Numbered from the stretch's first letter, positions 36,483-45,704 are shown. The stretch: DNA of 64,000 nt from an uncultured Allomuricauda sp. (GCF_947258355.1 NZ_CAMYIC010000020.1:56420-120419); one strand, 5' to 3'. Numbers and translations: made by a program. The notes: generated from the letters alone by a model not told the origin.

Positions 36483-38510
36483 TTAACCATTGGTTTCCAA
36501 TAGCCCTGCACGTTCCAACAAAGCATCAATGTTCGGTTCTGCTCCCCTGAATTTTTTGTAAAGGTCCATCGGATTTTCCGTACCTCCTTTGGAAAGTACA
36601 TGCTCTTTGAATTTGTCCGCTACCATTTTACTGAAAATTCCATTTTCCTTAAAATATGCAAAGGCATCCGCATCCAATACTTCGGCCCATTTATAACTAT
36701 AGTAGCCCGATGAATATCCGCCCTGAAAAATGTGTGCAAAAGAGGTGCTCATACAAGTTTCTGGTGTTTCAGGAAAAAGGTTGGTGCTTTCAAAAGCTTC
36801 CGTCTCGTATGCTTTTACATCTTTAATGTTTGAAGGGTCTTTTCCGTGCCATGCCATATCCAAAAGCCCAAAGCTCAACTGACGAACTGTAGCCATACCT
36901 TCTTGAAAGGTTGCGGATTCCTTGATTTTTTCCACCAACTCCATGGGAATCAATTCCCCAGTTTCGTAATGATGGGCAAATAGTTCCAATGCCTCTTTTT
37001 CATAGCACCAGTTCTCCATCACCTGACTGGGCAGCTCCACAAAATCCCAATATACCGAAGTTCCAGATAGGCTAGGGTAGGTGGTATTGGCCAACATGCC
37101 GTGCAAAGCATGTCCGAATTCATGAAAAAGCGTGGTCACTTCGTTGAACGTGAGCAAAGATGGTTTTGAGCTTGTTGGTCTGGTGAAATTGCACACATTG
37201 GAAATATGTGGCCTACTGTTTTTTCCGCCCAAAGTGTATTGCGGTTTGTACGAGGTCATCCATGCACCACCACGTTTTCCGTGTCTTGGATGGAAATCTG
37301 CATAAAACAAGGAAATAAAGTTACCATTCTCGTACACCTCAAAAGTCTTTACCTCTTTGTGGTATTTTTCAATGGTATCGACCTCTTTAAAGGTAAGTCC
37401 AAAGAGTTTTTCCGCAACTTGGAACACCCCGTTTATAACGTTTTCCAGCTTAAAATAGGGCTTCAGTTTTTCATCATCCAAGTTGAACAGCTTTTGCTTC
37501 AACTTTTCGGAATAGTAAGCGCTGTCCCATTTTTCCAATCGGTCAATATTGTCCAGTTCCCTGGCAAAGGCTTCCAGTTCGGCAAATTCACGTTCAGCGG
37601 CAGGTTTAGCTTTCTCTAAAAGTTCGTTTAGAAAGTCAAGTACTTTTTCTGGGGTTTCCGCCATTCGCTCTTCGAGGACAAAATCGGCATGGGTGTTATA
37701 TCCCAAAAGATTGGCTCTTTCGTGACGAAGATTAACAATGCGCTTTACATTTTCTTGGTTGTCCAGCTCATCATTGTGAAACCCTTTGCTGCCAAAAGCC
37801 ATAGAGAGTTTCTTGCGCAATTCCCTGTTCTTGGCATATTTCATAAACGGGATATAGCTCGGATAGTCCAAAGTTATCAACCATCCTTCTTTGCCTTTGG
37901 ATTCTGCCAGTTGCGCCGCTGCTTCTTTAGTGCCTTCAGGAAGGCCTTCAACATCTTTCTCGTCCGTGAGCAACATTTCGTACTTATTGGTCTCGGCCAA
38001 TACGTTTTCGCCAAATGTGAGTTTCAACTTGGATAGCTCGGCATCAATTTCTCGTAGCCGCTTTTTGTTTTCTTCTTTTAAGTTGGCCCCGTTTCTGCTG
38101 AAATTCTTGTATTTCTTTTCAAGAAGCGTCTGCTGTTCTTTGGAAAGGTCTAACGAATCACGTTGCTCATAAACCGTTTTGATGCGGGCAAAAAGACCTT
38201 CGTTCAACGTGATGTCGTTGCTGAACTCAGATAACAATGGAGATACTTCCTGAGCTATTTTTTGGATTTCCTCGTTGGTCTCGGCTGAATTCAGATTGAA
38301 AAAAATGCTCGAGATTCGGTCCAATTGCTGACCAGAAAAATCCAAAGCCTCCAAGGTATTTTCAAATGTGGGCGGTTCTGGGTTGTTCACGATGTCATCG
38401 ATCTCCTTTTTTGTATCCTCGATGGCCTGAAGAAAAGCAGGCTTAAAATGTTCGTTCTTTATTTTTGTAAATGGAGCTTGGTTAAATGGCTCCAACAATG
38501 GGTTGCTCAT
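36483..38510 (-). CDS. M3-family metallopeptidase (oligopeptidase A / Dcp-like)
   Basis: 675 residues from the ATG at 38510, matching the family's usual 680. Zinc endopeptidase or peptidyl-dipeptidase that degrades short peptides. The metal motif HEFGHALHG is present in TLFHEFGHALHGMLAN, with the third ligand Glu about 28 residues later (VELPSQVMENW). The substrate loop SGYYSYKWAEVLDADAF and FADFHPRHGKRGGAW-like segments are also family features. No signal peptide is visible at this start, so it is cytosolic. It follows the EF-hand membrane protein by 5 bp and is part of the purK-purE transcription unit. Confidence 0.92.
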   Translation of the reverse strand: MSNPLLEPFNQAPFTKIKNEHFKPAFLQAIEDTKKEIDDIVNNPEPPTFENTLEALDFSGQQLDRISSIFFNLNSAETNEEIQKIAQEVSPLLSEFSNDITLNEGLFARIKTVYEQRDSLDLSKEQQTLLEKKYKNFSRNGANLKEENKKRLREIDAELSKLKLTFGENVLAETNKYEMLLTDEKDVEGLPEGTKEAAAQLAESKGKEGWLITLDYPSYIPFMKYAKNRELRKKLSMAFGSKGFHNDELDNQENVKRIVNLRHERANLLGYNTHADFVLEERMAETPEKVLDFLNELLEKAKPAAEREFAELEAFARELDNIDRLEKWDSAYYSEKLKQKLFNLDDEKLKPYFKLENVINGVFQVAEKLFGLTFKEVDTIEKYHKEVKTFEVYENGNFISLFYADFHPRHGKRGGAWMTSYKPQYTLGGKNSRPHISNVCNFTRPTSSKPSLLTFNEVTTLFHEFGHALHGMLANTTYPSLSGTSVYWDFVELPSQVMENWCYEKEALELFAHHYETGELIPMELVEKIKESATFQEGMATVRQLSFGLLDMAWHGKDPSNIKDVKAYETEAFESTNLFPETPETCMSTSFAHIFQGGYSSGYYSYKWAEVLDADAFAYFKENGIFSKMVADKFKEHVLSKGGTENPMDLYKKFRGAEPNIDALLERAGLLETNG

Positions 38511-38515
38511 AGTAG

Positions 38516-38908
38516 TTACTTCTGTTCTTTGTTTTTTAAACGTATCACCGCCCAATCACTCAATAAATAGGCAAAACCAATTATGGAGGAAAGAACGGCC
38601 ATGGTGATGGGAGCATATAGTCTCACAGTTGCACCGTATGTTCTTTTGTTCATGGCCTCGATAGCTTCCTCTGAATACTCATTGAGGTCCACAAAACCAT
38701 TTCCGTTTAAATCATATTTGCTGGCATAATCCGAAATGAATTGCCAACGAATTTCAATATAAATTAAGAGGGCAGCATAAATGGTAAATACCAAAAGACC
38801 GCTTTTCCAGATTCCTTTCAGGTAAGGGTTACCTATCTTTTTAAGCGTAAAGCCAAAAAAGGCAATGGCACAAATACCGAGCAAAATGCCGATTTGATTA
38901 TAGTTCAT
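38516..38908 (-). CDS. Small membrane protein with an EF-hand loop
   Basis: 130 residues from the ATG at 38908. Three predicted membrane helices (about 5-23, 33-53, 100-118). Between helices 2 and 3 lies a perfect EF-hand loop, DLNGNGFVDLNE, with ligands at positions 1, 3, 5, 9 and 12, flanked by helical sequence. I do not recognise the family. A calcium-binding loop on a short polytopic protein suggests a Ca2+-sensing or Ca2+-stabilised envelope protein. It is tightly packed between purE (16 bp) and the M3 peptidase gene (5 bp). Confidence 0.7.
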   Translation of the reverse strand: MNYNQIGILLGICAIAFFGFTLKKIGNPYLKGIWKSGLLVFTIYAALLIYIEIRWQFISDYASKYDLNGNGFVDLNEYSEEAIEAMNKRTYGATVRLYAPITMAVLSSIIGFAYLLSDWAVIRLKNKEQK

Positions 38909-38924
38909 AATCAAAAAAGATTTT

Positions 38925-39416
38925 TTAAAAGGTTTTCTTTACCTCTTCCGCACCTTTGATTACTTTTTCCTTGAGACTTTCTTTATAAGAAATAATGTTG
39001 TTCAAGATTTCGCTGTTGGAACTTCCAATAATCTGTGCAGCAAGTATTCCTGCATTTTTGGCCCCGTTCAAAGCTACTGTGGCCACAGGAACTCCGCCAG
39101 GCATCTGCAAAATGGATAGAACAGAGTCCCATCCATCTATGGAATTGCTGCTCTTAACAGGAACACCGATAACAGGCAGAGGGGATAGCGATGCGACCAT
39201 TCCTGGTAAATGTGCCGCTCCACCTGCTCCTGCAATAATGGCAGAGTAGCCATTGGTATGCGCGCTTTTGCTAAAACTGAACAATTTTTCGGGTGTTCTG
39301 TGGGCAGATACAATGTCCACGTCCACATCTACACCCAATTCCTTTAATATATCGATGGCGTCTTGCATAACGGGAAGATCGCTGGTGCTTCCCATAATCA
39401 CGGCTACTTTGTTCAT
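38925..39416 (-). CDS. purE: 5-(carboxyamino)imidazole ribonucleotide mutase
   Basis: 163 residues, class I PurE. Converts N5-CAIR to CAIR in purine synthesis, using the product of PurK. Signature motifs: MGSTSDLPVM (8-17), SAHRTPEKL (about 39-47), AGAGGAAHLPG (about 62-72) and PVKS...GWDSVLSILQMPGGVPVATVA in the second half. It starts 3 bp after the purK stop, so the two are coupled. Length is normal. Confidence 0.96.
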   Translation of the reverse strand: MNKVAVIMGSTSDLPVMQDAIDILKELGVDVDVDIVSAHRTPEKLFSFSKSAHTNGYSAIIAGAGGAAHLPGMVASLSPLPVIGVPVKSSNSIDGWDSVLSILQMPGGVPVATVALNGAKNAGILAAQIIGSSNSEILNNIISYKESLKEKVIKGAEEVKKTF

Positions 39417-39419
39417 ATC

Positions 39420-40574
39420 TTATTTGCTTATTACTTTAATCGTTTCTTTGACCTGTTGGGCAACTTCCCTGGCCCTTGCCATATTCTCGTCCACAATGGT
39501 CACATGGCCCATTTTACGAAATGGGCGAGTTTGTTTTTTACCGTAAATGTGTGGTGTAACCCCATCCATTTCCAATATTTTTTCGATGTTTTCATAAACC
39601 ACATCTCCTGTATGTCCTTCGGCGCCTACCAAGTTAACCATAATTCCAGCTACTTTGCTTTCTGTTTTTCCGAGTGGCAAGCCTAAAATGGCGCGAATGT
39701 GTTGCTCAAATTGGTTGGTGTAAGCAGCTTCAATACTATAGTGCCCACTATTGTGCGGTCTTGGAGCCGATTCGTTCACCAAGATTTGGTCGTCCTTGGT
39801 TTGGAACATTTCTACCGCCAACAACCCAACGTGTTTCATATGTTCGGAAACCTTTAAGGCCACTTCTTGGGCCTTTTTGGCTACGGCGTCATCAATTCGT
39901 GCAGGGCAGATAACATACTCCACCTGATTGGCCTCGGGATGAAACTCCATTTCCACCACGGGATATGTTTTTACCTCGCCCTTGGCGTTCCGTGCTACCA
40001 CAACGGCCAATTCATTTTTAAAATCAATCATTTGTTCGGCAATGCATTCCACATTGGGCAGGTCTTTAAGGTCGTCCATCTTACGGACGACTTTTACGCC
40101 TTGGCCATCATATCCAAATTGGGCACTCTTCCAAACAAATGGAAGCGAAAGGCCTCCATTGTTGATACTATCCTCAATTTCCGAGGTGTAGGCAAAGCGT
40201 GTAAAAGGGGCCGTAGGAATACCATGGTCGGTATAGAACAATTTTTGGACGGCCTTGTTCTGGATGGTCCTCAAGGTTTTGGTAGGGGGATAGACTTGAA
40301 CCCCTTCGTGCTCTAGTTTTTCTAGGGCATCCACGTTTACGTTTTCAATCTCGATGGTAAGTACATCCACATCTTTTCCAAAAGTATAAACGGTGTCAAA
40401 ATCCATCAAACTGCCTTGCACAAACTCGTTGCAGGCTATTTTGCAGGGGGCTTCTTCCGAAGCATCCATCACTTTGGTCTGTATATCCCATTTTCTGGTT
40501 TCATAGAGCATCATTTTGCCCAGTTGTCCGCCACCTAAAATTCCCAGTTTAAAGTCGGAAGAGAAAAATTGCAT
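39420..40574 (-). CDS. purK: 5-(carboxyamino)imidazole ribonucleotide synthase
   Basis: 384 residues, ATP-grasp enzyme. Carboxylates AIR to N5-CAIR with ATP and bicarbonate. Start LGILGGGQLGKMM is the dinucleotide-like N-terminal loop of PurK; ATP-grasp residues are in WKSAQFGYDGQGV and ECIAEQMIDFKNELAVVVARN; the metal/phosphate site is in VNESAPRPHNSGHYSIEA. First gene of a minus-strand unit purK-purE-EF-hand protein-M3 peptidase, divergent from the HPRT-adenylate kinase fusion. Confidence 0.96.
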   Translation of the reverse strand: MQFFSSDFKLGILGGGQLGKMMLYETRKWDIQTKVMDASEEAPCKIACNEFVQGSLMDFDTVYTFGKDVDVLTIEIENVNVDALEKLEHEGVQVYPPTKTLRTIQNKAVQKLFYTDHGIPTAPFTRFAYTSEIEDSINNGGLSLPFVWKSAQFGYDGQGVKVVRKMDDLKDLPNVECIAEQMIDFKNELAVVVARNAKGEVKTYPVVEMEFHPEANQVEYVICPARIDDAVAKKAQEVALKVSEHMKHVGLLAVEMFQTKDDQILVNESAPRPHNSGHYSIEAAYTNQFEQHIRAILGLPLGKTESKVAGIMVNLVGAEGHTGDVVYENIEKILEMDGVTPHIYGKKQTRPFRKMGHVTIVDENMARAREVAQQVKETIKVISK

Positions 40575-40596
40575 TGATTTGTAAATTGAATGTCAG

Positions 40597-40604
40597 CAAA
40601 AATA
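40597..40604 (-). promoter_or_regulatory. Promoter -7 element of purK
   Basis: Minus-strand TATTTTTG, an exact TAnnTTTG element 22 bp upstream of the purK ATG. No TTG is seen at -33 spacing. Confidence 0.45.
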
Positions 40605-40658
40605 CATGAAATCCACGAGGGTATAAAAGATGTAACAGCTTAGGAGCTTTAAAAATAT

Positions 40659-40666
40659 TATCTTTG
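40659..40666 (+). promoter_or_regulatory. Promoter -7 element of hpt-adk
   Basis: TATCTTTG, an exact TAnnTTTG element 25 bp upstream of the TTG start of the fusion gene. It places transcription start near 40673, supporting the downstream TTG start. Confidence 0.45.
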
Positions 40667-40691
40667 CCAACCTGACCATAACTCGAACACA

Positions 40692-41798
40692 TTGATCAAG
40701 CTTCACGACAAATTTTTTAAGCCGTATTTAAAGGAAGAACAAATCCTTGCAGCCATAGATAAAATGGCAAAGGAGATTGCTGCCGATTATAAGGACGAAA
40801 CACCCCTTTTTGTCGGAGTGCTCAATGGAGCTTTTATGTTCGTGGCCGATTTTTTGAAGGCATATCAGCATCCATGTGAAGTTTCTTTTGTGCGGCTGAG
40901 TTCGTATCAAGGACTTACTTCAACTGGCATTGTGGAAACCCTATTGGATGTGCCAGATGAAATGGAAGGAAAGAGTGTCATTATTTTGGAAGATGTGGTG
41001 GATACAGGTCGTACCTTAAAACAGTTGGTGCACTTGTTCAGTAACACCAATGTAAAAGAGTTTAAAATAGGGACGCTTTTTTACAAGTCCGATGTTTATA
41101 ATGGCGAATACACCATCGATTACGTGGGCTTGGAGATCCCCGACCATTTTATTTTGGGATATGGACTGGACTATAACGAGCTGGGCCGAAATCTTAGAGA
41201 AGTTTACCAATTAAATCAAACAGATATGATCAACCTAGTGCTTTTTGGAAAGCCAGGAGCTGGAAAGGGTACCCAAGCAGGGTTCCTAAAGGAAAAGTAT
41301 AATTTGAAACACATTTCCACTGGGGATGTTTTCCGTTACAACATAAAAAATGGAACCGATCTTGGTAATTTGGCCAAGTCGTATATAGATAAAGGGGATT
41401 TGGTTCCCGATGAGGTTACCATTGATATGCTAAAAGCCGAGGTGGAGAAAAACCCGGATGCAGCAGGTTTTATTTTTGATGGATTCCCTCGCACGGCCGC
41501 CCAAGCGGAAGCATTGGACAATTTCTTGGAATCCAAGGATATGAAGGTAAATGCAACCATTGCCTTGGAAGCCGAGGATGATATTTTGGTGGAGCGTCTT
41601 TTGGAACGAGGTAAAAGTAGCGGCCGTTCCGATGATCAGGATGAGAGCAAGATTCGTAACCGTTTTGATGAATACAATGAAAAAACAGCTCCATTGAAAG
41701 CCTACTACGAAGAACAAGGAAAGTTTCATTCCGTAAACGGAATAGGCGAGATTGATGAAATTACCCAGCGCTTGAGCAAGGTAATTGACTCTCTTTAA
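40692..41798 (+). CDS. adk: Bifunctional hypoxanthine phosphoribosyltransferase / adenylate kinase
   Basis: 368 residues, two complete enzymes in one frame. Residues about 1-172 are a hypoxanthine(-guanine) phosphoribosyltransferase with the PRPP loop VIILEDVVDTGRTL (96-109) and VGVLNGAFMF. Residues 179-368 are adenylate kinase: P-loop GKPGAGKGT (186-194), STGDVFR, FDGFPRT, a short zinc-free lid with SGRSDDQDES, and RNRFDEYNEKTAPL. The junction is only about six residues (QLNQTD). Start TTG at 40692; no ATG precedes the domain, and an in-frame ATG (Met179, base 41226) could give a free kinase. Both parts act in purine salvage, next to purEK. Confidence 0.92.
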   Translation: MIKLHDKFFKPYLKEEQILAAIDKMAKEIAADYKDETPLFVGVLNGAFMFVADFLKAYQHPCEVSFVRLSSYQGLTSTGIVETLLDVPDEMEGKSVIILEDVVDTGRTLKQLVHLFSNTNVKEFKIGTLFYKSDVYNGEYTIDYVGLEIPDHFILGYGLDYNELGRNLREVYQLNQTDMINLVLFGKPGAGKGTQAGFLKEKYNLKHISTGDVFRYNIKNGTDLGNLAKSYIDKGDLVPDEVTIDMLKAEVEKNPDAAGFIFDGFPRTAAQAEALDNFLESKDMKVNATIALEAEDDILVERLLERGKSSGRSDDQDESKIRNRFDEYNEKTAPLKAYYEEQGKFHSVNGIGEIDEITQRLSKVIDSL

Positions 41799-41830
41799 TA
41801 CTGTTTTCTACAAATACATAATATTTACAT

Positions 41831-42832
41831 ATGACCGAGGGAAATTTTGTGGATTATGTAAAAGTGCATATTTCTTCTGGCAACGGAGGTAAGGGTTCTG
41901 CACATTTACGACGCGAAAAATATGTGGCCAAAGGTGGGCCCGATGGTGGTGATGGTGGTCGAGGAGGTCATGTTATAGTCAAAGGGAACAAAAACCTATG
42001 GACATTGGTCCATTACAAGTTTAAAAAGCATTTTAAAGCAGGCCATGGGGAGCATGGGGGCAAAAGTCGCAGTACTGGAGCCGATGGCGAGGATGTATAT
42101 TTGGAAGTGCCTTTAGGCACTGTAGTAAGAGACACGGAAACCAATAAGGTGCTATTTGAAATCACTGAGGACGGCGAAGAAAAAATTGTCCTCGAAGGTG
42201 GAATGGGGGGAAGAGGGAATTGGCATTTTAAAAGTGCCACCAACCAAACACCCAGATATGCACAGCCCGGTATTGAAGGGCAAGAGGGTCACCTTACCTT
42301 GGAACTCAAAGTTTTGGCCGATGTGGGTCTGGTAGGTTTTCCGAATGCAGGGAAGTCCACATTACTTTCCGTAATGACCTCAGCCAAACCTAAAATTGCC
42401 AATTACGAGTTTACTACGTTAAAGCCTAATTTGGGCATTGTGGAATATCGGGATTTTCAAAGTTTTGTAATGGCCGATATCCCAGGAATTATTGAAGGTG
42501 CTGCCGAAGGTAAGGGGCTGGGACATTATTTCCTCCGTCATATCGAGCGAAATGCCACCCTTTTGTTTTTGATTCCCGCCGATAGCAAGGATATTAGTCA
42601 GGAATACAACATTCTTTTGGATGAGCTCCGAAGATATAATCCGGAACTATTGGATAAGGCCAGACTAGTAGCTATCTCCAAGTGCGATATGCTGGATCAG
42701 GAACTTATTGATGAAATGGACGAGGACATGAAAGAAGATTTTAAGGATGTCCCTTACATGTTTATATCATCGGTGAGTGGATTGGGAATCCAGCAGTTAA
42801 AAGATAGACTTTGGAAGCTATTGAACGAATAG
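41831..42832 (+). CDS. obg: GTPase Obg/CgtA
   Basis: 333 residues. Essential GTPase of 50S subunit assembly. N-terminal glycine-rich Obg fold (about 1-158: [30 protein letters not shown]), then the G domain with P-loop GFPNAGKST (about 166-174), [19 protein letters not shown] and a G4-type SKCD. The C-terminal OCT domain found in some Obg proteins is absent, as usual in Bacteroidota. It lies 32 bp after the hpt-adk stop, so it may be co-transcribed. Confidence 0.95.
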   Translation: MTEGNFVDYVKVHISSGNGGKGSAHLRREKYVAKGGPDGGDGGRGGHVIVKGNKNLWTLVHYKFKKHFKAGHGEHGGKSRSTGADGEDVYLEVPLGTVVRDTETNKVLFEITEDGEEKIVLEGGMGGRGNWHFKSATNQTPRYAQPGIEGQEGHLTLELKVLADVGLVGFPNAGKSTLLSVMTSAKPKIANYEFTTLKPNLGIVEYRDFQSFVMADIPGIIEGAAEGKGLGHYFLRHIERNATLLFLIPADSKDISQEYNILLDELRRYNPELLDKARLVAISKCDMLDQELIDEMDEDMKEDFKDVPYMFISSVSGLGIQQLKDRLWKLLNE

Positions 42833-42887
42833 TGACCGTACTTCTTCACATCCGATCAATTTATTGATTAAATTTAGGTGAACCCAA

Positions 42888-43415
42888 ATGTTCATCATGA
42901 GATATGTACTTTCCATACTATTGGTGTTTGTCTTTGTGTCCTGTAGTTCCGTCAGGGTAAATTACGATTACGATAAGACCATTGACTTTTCAGGTTACTC
43001 TACATACAATTACTTTGCGGATATGGAATCCGGCTTGAGTCAATTGGACGAAAGACGTCTGCTGCGAGCCTTGGATTCCACCTTAAAATCCCGTGGTTAC
43101 CGATTGGCGGAAGAACCGGAACTGTTCATCAATATCTTGAGTGATGAATATCGGAAAGCTCCAAATAATAATGTTGGTGTTGGCATTGGTGGCGGTGGCC
43201 GTAATGTGGGAGGAGGTATCTCCGTAGGATTGCCTTTGGGTGGTTCTAGTATTCAGCGAAGCATTCAATTTGACTTGGTAGATGCGCAGCGCGATGCACT
43301 GGTTTGGCAGGCCGTGGCAGAGAGTGGGTTGCGGGACAACGCATCGCCCAGCGTTCGTGAGGCCCAACTAAGGGCGGTTGTGAAAAAAGTGTTTTCCAAA
43401 TTCCCTCCAAAGTAA
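42888..43415 (+). CDS. DUF4136-family lipoprotein
   Basis: 175 residues. Lipoprotein signal with lipobox FVSC (Cys19, or Cys16 if the second ATG at 42897 is used). The mature part starts VRVNYDYDKTIDFSGYSTYNYF, the hallmark of DUF4136, then a two-layer α/β-like body with a Gly-rich loop (GVGIGGGGRNVGGGISVG, about 102-119) and LVDAQRDALVWQAVAE. The C-terminal helix ends VVKKVFSKFPPK, also typical. The family is widespread in Bacteroidota with no established function. It is 55 bp downstream of obg. Confidence 0.82.
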   Translation: MFIMRYVLSILLVFVFVSCSSVRVNYDYDKTIDFSGYSTYNYFADMESGLSQLDERRLLRALDSTLKSRGYRLAEEPELFINILSDEYRKAPNNNVGVGIGGGGRNVGGGISVGLPLGGSSIQRSIQFDLVDAQRDALVWQAVAESGLRDNASPSVREAQLRAVVKKVFSKFPPK

Positions 43416-43573
43416 AACAACATTAAAAATCAGTCTGTTACGATTATATTTGGCCAAATCCCAATGGTTTTACCGTTCGGTTGGTCAAAATTACCACTTG
43501 TCATAAATCCCTTTATCTACCAAGAATTGTACTGTACTTTAGCTTCAGAAATAAATTCTAAAACAATATAGTC

Positions 43574-43627
43574 ATGATAGCACTAGCCAAATTGATCATT
43601 TCACTTTTAGTAAGTATTATTCTATAA
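43574..43627 (+). CDS. Possible 17-residue hydrophobic peptide
   Basis: ATG-initiated 17-codon frame coding for a nearly uniformly hydrophobic peptide (MIALAKLIISLLVSIIL), 30 bp upstream of the next small membrane protein gene. It is far too short to judge by coding statistics, and it could be a leader peptide, a membrane-active micropeptide or chance. Confidence 0.2.
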   Translation: MIALAKLIISLLVSIIL

Positions 43628-43657
43628 ACCGCCATAGCGGTCCCAAAATTCATCAAA

Positions 43658-43867
43658 ATGAAAAAACTGAACACAAAACAAAAAGTTGTATTCTCCCTGG
43701 GTATCCTTGGAGTATTGGTTGGAATATACGGTAGGTTCAACGCCTGGGAATACATGGAATACTTCCCATTTTTCTATACAGGCTCAACCATGATGTGGAT
43801 TGCCTTTTTGCCACAGGGGAAATTGTGCTGCAACCCCTTTAAAAAAAAAGCTGCACAAGAATCTTAG
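43658..43867 (+). CDS. Small two-helix membrane protein
   Basis: 69 residues, not recognised. A basic N-terminus, one hydrophobic helix (about 9-25), a loop RFNAWEYMEYF, a second hydrophobic segment (about 38-53) and a C-terminal CC motif in a basic tail (KLCCNPFKKK). An ATG in a convincing position and 43 bp to the downstream LytS-like kinase suggest it belongs to the same locus. Another short hydrophobic frame lies just upstream. Confidence 0.6.
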   Translation: MKKLNTKQKVVFSLGILGVLVGIYGRFNAWEYMEYFPFFYTGSTMMWIAFLPQGKLCCNPFKKKAAQES

Positions 43868-43910
43868 TGTGGTATATACCAAGTAAGTTTAATGTAAATT
43901 TGGGCAGTTC

Positions 43911-44981
43911 ATGCTCAACCGGATGGAGTTAAGTACAAGAAAAAGAAATATTGCGTTTTGGGTGCTTCAATTATTAGGGTGGGTTTTTATTAACTCCATA
44001 GGAGCTTTAATCCCCCAAAACATAAGTTTCGAGATGATCGTATTTTCGATTATTGTTGGGACTTTTATAGGGGTGTTTTCTACCTCTTTGTTGCGCTGGT
44101 ACCTCAAAAAAAATGTCCACTTTGATTCCTTTGGAGCCAAGGAGGTTATTAAAATAATCGTTTCCACATTGTTGGCCTCTGCGGTTTTTGGCCTTTTGAA
44201 TGTATTTTTCGGCTATATATATGTAGAATTCGGTCCAGAACTCACAGAAACGGAAATACATATGTTCGAGGGCTATGACAAGATCATGGTGCAAGTGCTG
44301 AACTCTGTATTTTTGGTAGGGGCCTGGACAATTACCTATTTGGTGATAAAACTTCTCCTGAAACTAAATCAGAACAGGATAGAAAGGCTGGAGCTGAACA
44401 CAACCCTTAAACAGGCTCAGTTGAATACTTTAAAAGGACAGATCAATCCACATTTTATGTTCAACAGCCTCAACAATATTAGGGGGTTGATGTTGGAGGA
44501 TGTGGAAAAATCCAGGGAGATGCTAACCAAACTCTCCGAAATTATTAGATATTCCCTTACCAAGAACAACGTTAACGATATTCCCGTTCGTGAGGAACTG
44601 GAAGTGGTGGACAATTATATTGATTTGTCAAAGATTCAATTCGAGGATCGTTTGGAGTTTGTGAAACAAGTAGAGGAAGATACCATGGACCTGAGAATTC
44701 CTCCGATGATTATTCAGCTGCTGATTGAAAATGCAGCGAAACACGGTATTTCCAATCTAAAAAATGGTGGAAGGATTCTATTGGCCATATTCCGAAAAGG
44801 CGACGATCTGTTCATTGAAGTAAGGAACACGGGTAAGCTGAATATTTCGAAGGATTCCACCAAACTGGGTTTAAAAAATATAGAGCAACGGTTAAAATTG
44901 TTGTATTCGGACAGAGCTTCATTTAAATTGGAGGAAATATCCAACGAGGTAGTGGCCGAAATCAAAATACCATTGACATGA
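43911..44981 (+). CDS. LytS-type sensor histidine kinase
   Basis: 356 residues; the ATG at 43923 is an alternative start. N-terminal membrane domain with four helices (about 14-34, 40-60, 80-104, 128-150), then a coiled linker and the His_kinase domain of the LytS/YehU type, with the phosphorylated His181 in the motif INPHFMFNSLNNI, followed by a GHKL ATPase domain (IIQLLIENAAKHGI, N-box). Signal unknown. It overlaps the response regulator gene by 4 bp (ATGA), so they form a two-component pair. Confidence 0.9.
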   Translation: MLNRMELSTRKRNIAFWVLQLLGWVFINSIGALIPQNISFEMIVFSIIVGTFIGVFSTSLLRWYLKKNVHFDSFGAKEVIKIIVSTLLASAVFGLLNVFFGYIYVEFGPELTETEIHMFEGYDKIMVQVLNSVFLVGAWTITYLVIKLLLKLNQNRIERLELNTTLKQAQLNTLKGQINPHFMFNSLNNIRGLMLEDVEKSREMLTKLSEIIRYSLTKNNVNDIPVREELEVVDNYIDLSKIQFEDRLEFVKQVEEDTMDLRIPPMIIQLLIENAAKHGISNLKNGGRILLAIFRKGDDLFIEVRNTGKLNISKDSTKLGLKNIEQRLKLLYSDRASFKLEEISNEVVAEIKIPLT

Positions 44982-45703
44982 AAATCAGGGCGGTAATAGT
45001 TGAAGATTCCAGACTGGCAAGAAACGAGCTGAAGGAACTTATAAAACTCCATGATGATCTGGAACTTGTAGGTGAAGCAGGAAACGTGGATGATGGCGTG
45101 GAATTGATCGAGTCCGAATCCCCCGATTTGTTGTTCCTGGACATCAATATGCCCGAAAAGGATGGTTTTGACTTATTGGAAATGTTGGATGAAGTACCCA
45201 TTACCGTTTTTACGACTGCTTACGATGAATATGCCATAAAATCTTTTGAGTACAACGCATTGGATTATTTGTTGAAACCAGTAAGCAACAAGCGTTTTGA
45301 TATGGCTTTGGAAAAAGTGCGTGCCAAGATGACGTCCATTGAAGAAAGCGTATCAAAAACCAAAAAATTAACCGAGAACAGTCAAATTTTTATCAAGGAC
45401 GGAGAGGCGTGTTGGTTAGTGAAAATTGGCGATATTTCCCTGTTCGAAATTGTTGGGAACTATACACGGGTGTTTTTTGAAGATAAGAAACCAATGCTCT
45501 ACAAATCGCTCAACCAAGTGGAGGAAAAGTTACCTGAGGATTCATTTTTTAGGGCGAACCGTCAACAAATTGTAAACACCAATTATATTGAAAATGTAGT
45601 GCCTTGGTTCAATGGCAAGCTAAAGCTTACCATGAAAAATGGAGAGGAAGTTGAGGTTTCCCGCAGACAATCCTACATTTTTAAAGACCGAATGAGCCTT
45701 TAG
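44978..45703 (+). CDS. LytTR-family response regulator
   Basis: 241 residues. N-terminal receiver with the acid pair Glu9-Asp10, phosphoacceptor Asp55 (LFLDINMPEKDG), Thr80 region (VFTTAYDEYA) and Lys100 (LLKPVS). C-terminal LytTR DNA-binding domain (about 135-241: VKIGDISLFEIVGNYTRVFF, FFRANRQQIVNTNYIE, VSRRQSYIFKDRM). Partner of the overlapping LytS-type kinase. LytTR regulators bind tandem direct repeats; no target could be assigned. Its stop is 1 bp from that of the convergent SDR gene. Confidence 0.93.
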   Translation: MKIRAVIVEDSRLARNELKELIKLHDDLELVGEAGNVDDGVELIESESPDLLFLDINMPEKDGFDLLEMLDEVPITVFTTAYDEYAIKSFEYNALDYLLKPVSNKRFDMALEKVRAKMTSIEESVSKTKKLTENSQIFIKDGEACWLVKIGDISLFEIVGNYTRVFFEDKKPMLYKSLNQVEEKLPEDSFFRANRQQIVNTNYIENVVPWFNGKLKLTMKNGEEVEVSRRQSYIFKDRMSL

Positions 45704-45704
45704 G

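Noticed and set aside
43448..43459. 12-bp palindrome ATTTGGCCAAAT downstream of the DUF4136 gene
   Set aside because: It is perfect but AT-rich at both ends, has no T-run and no nearby gene start at sensible spacing, so no role can be supported.
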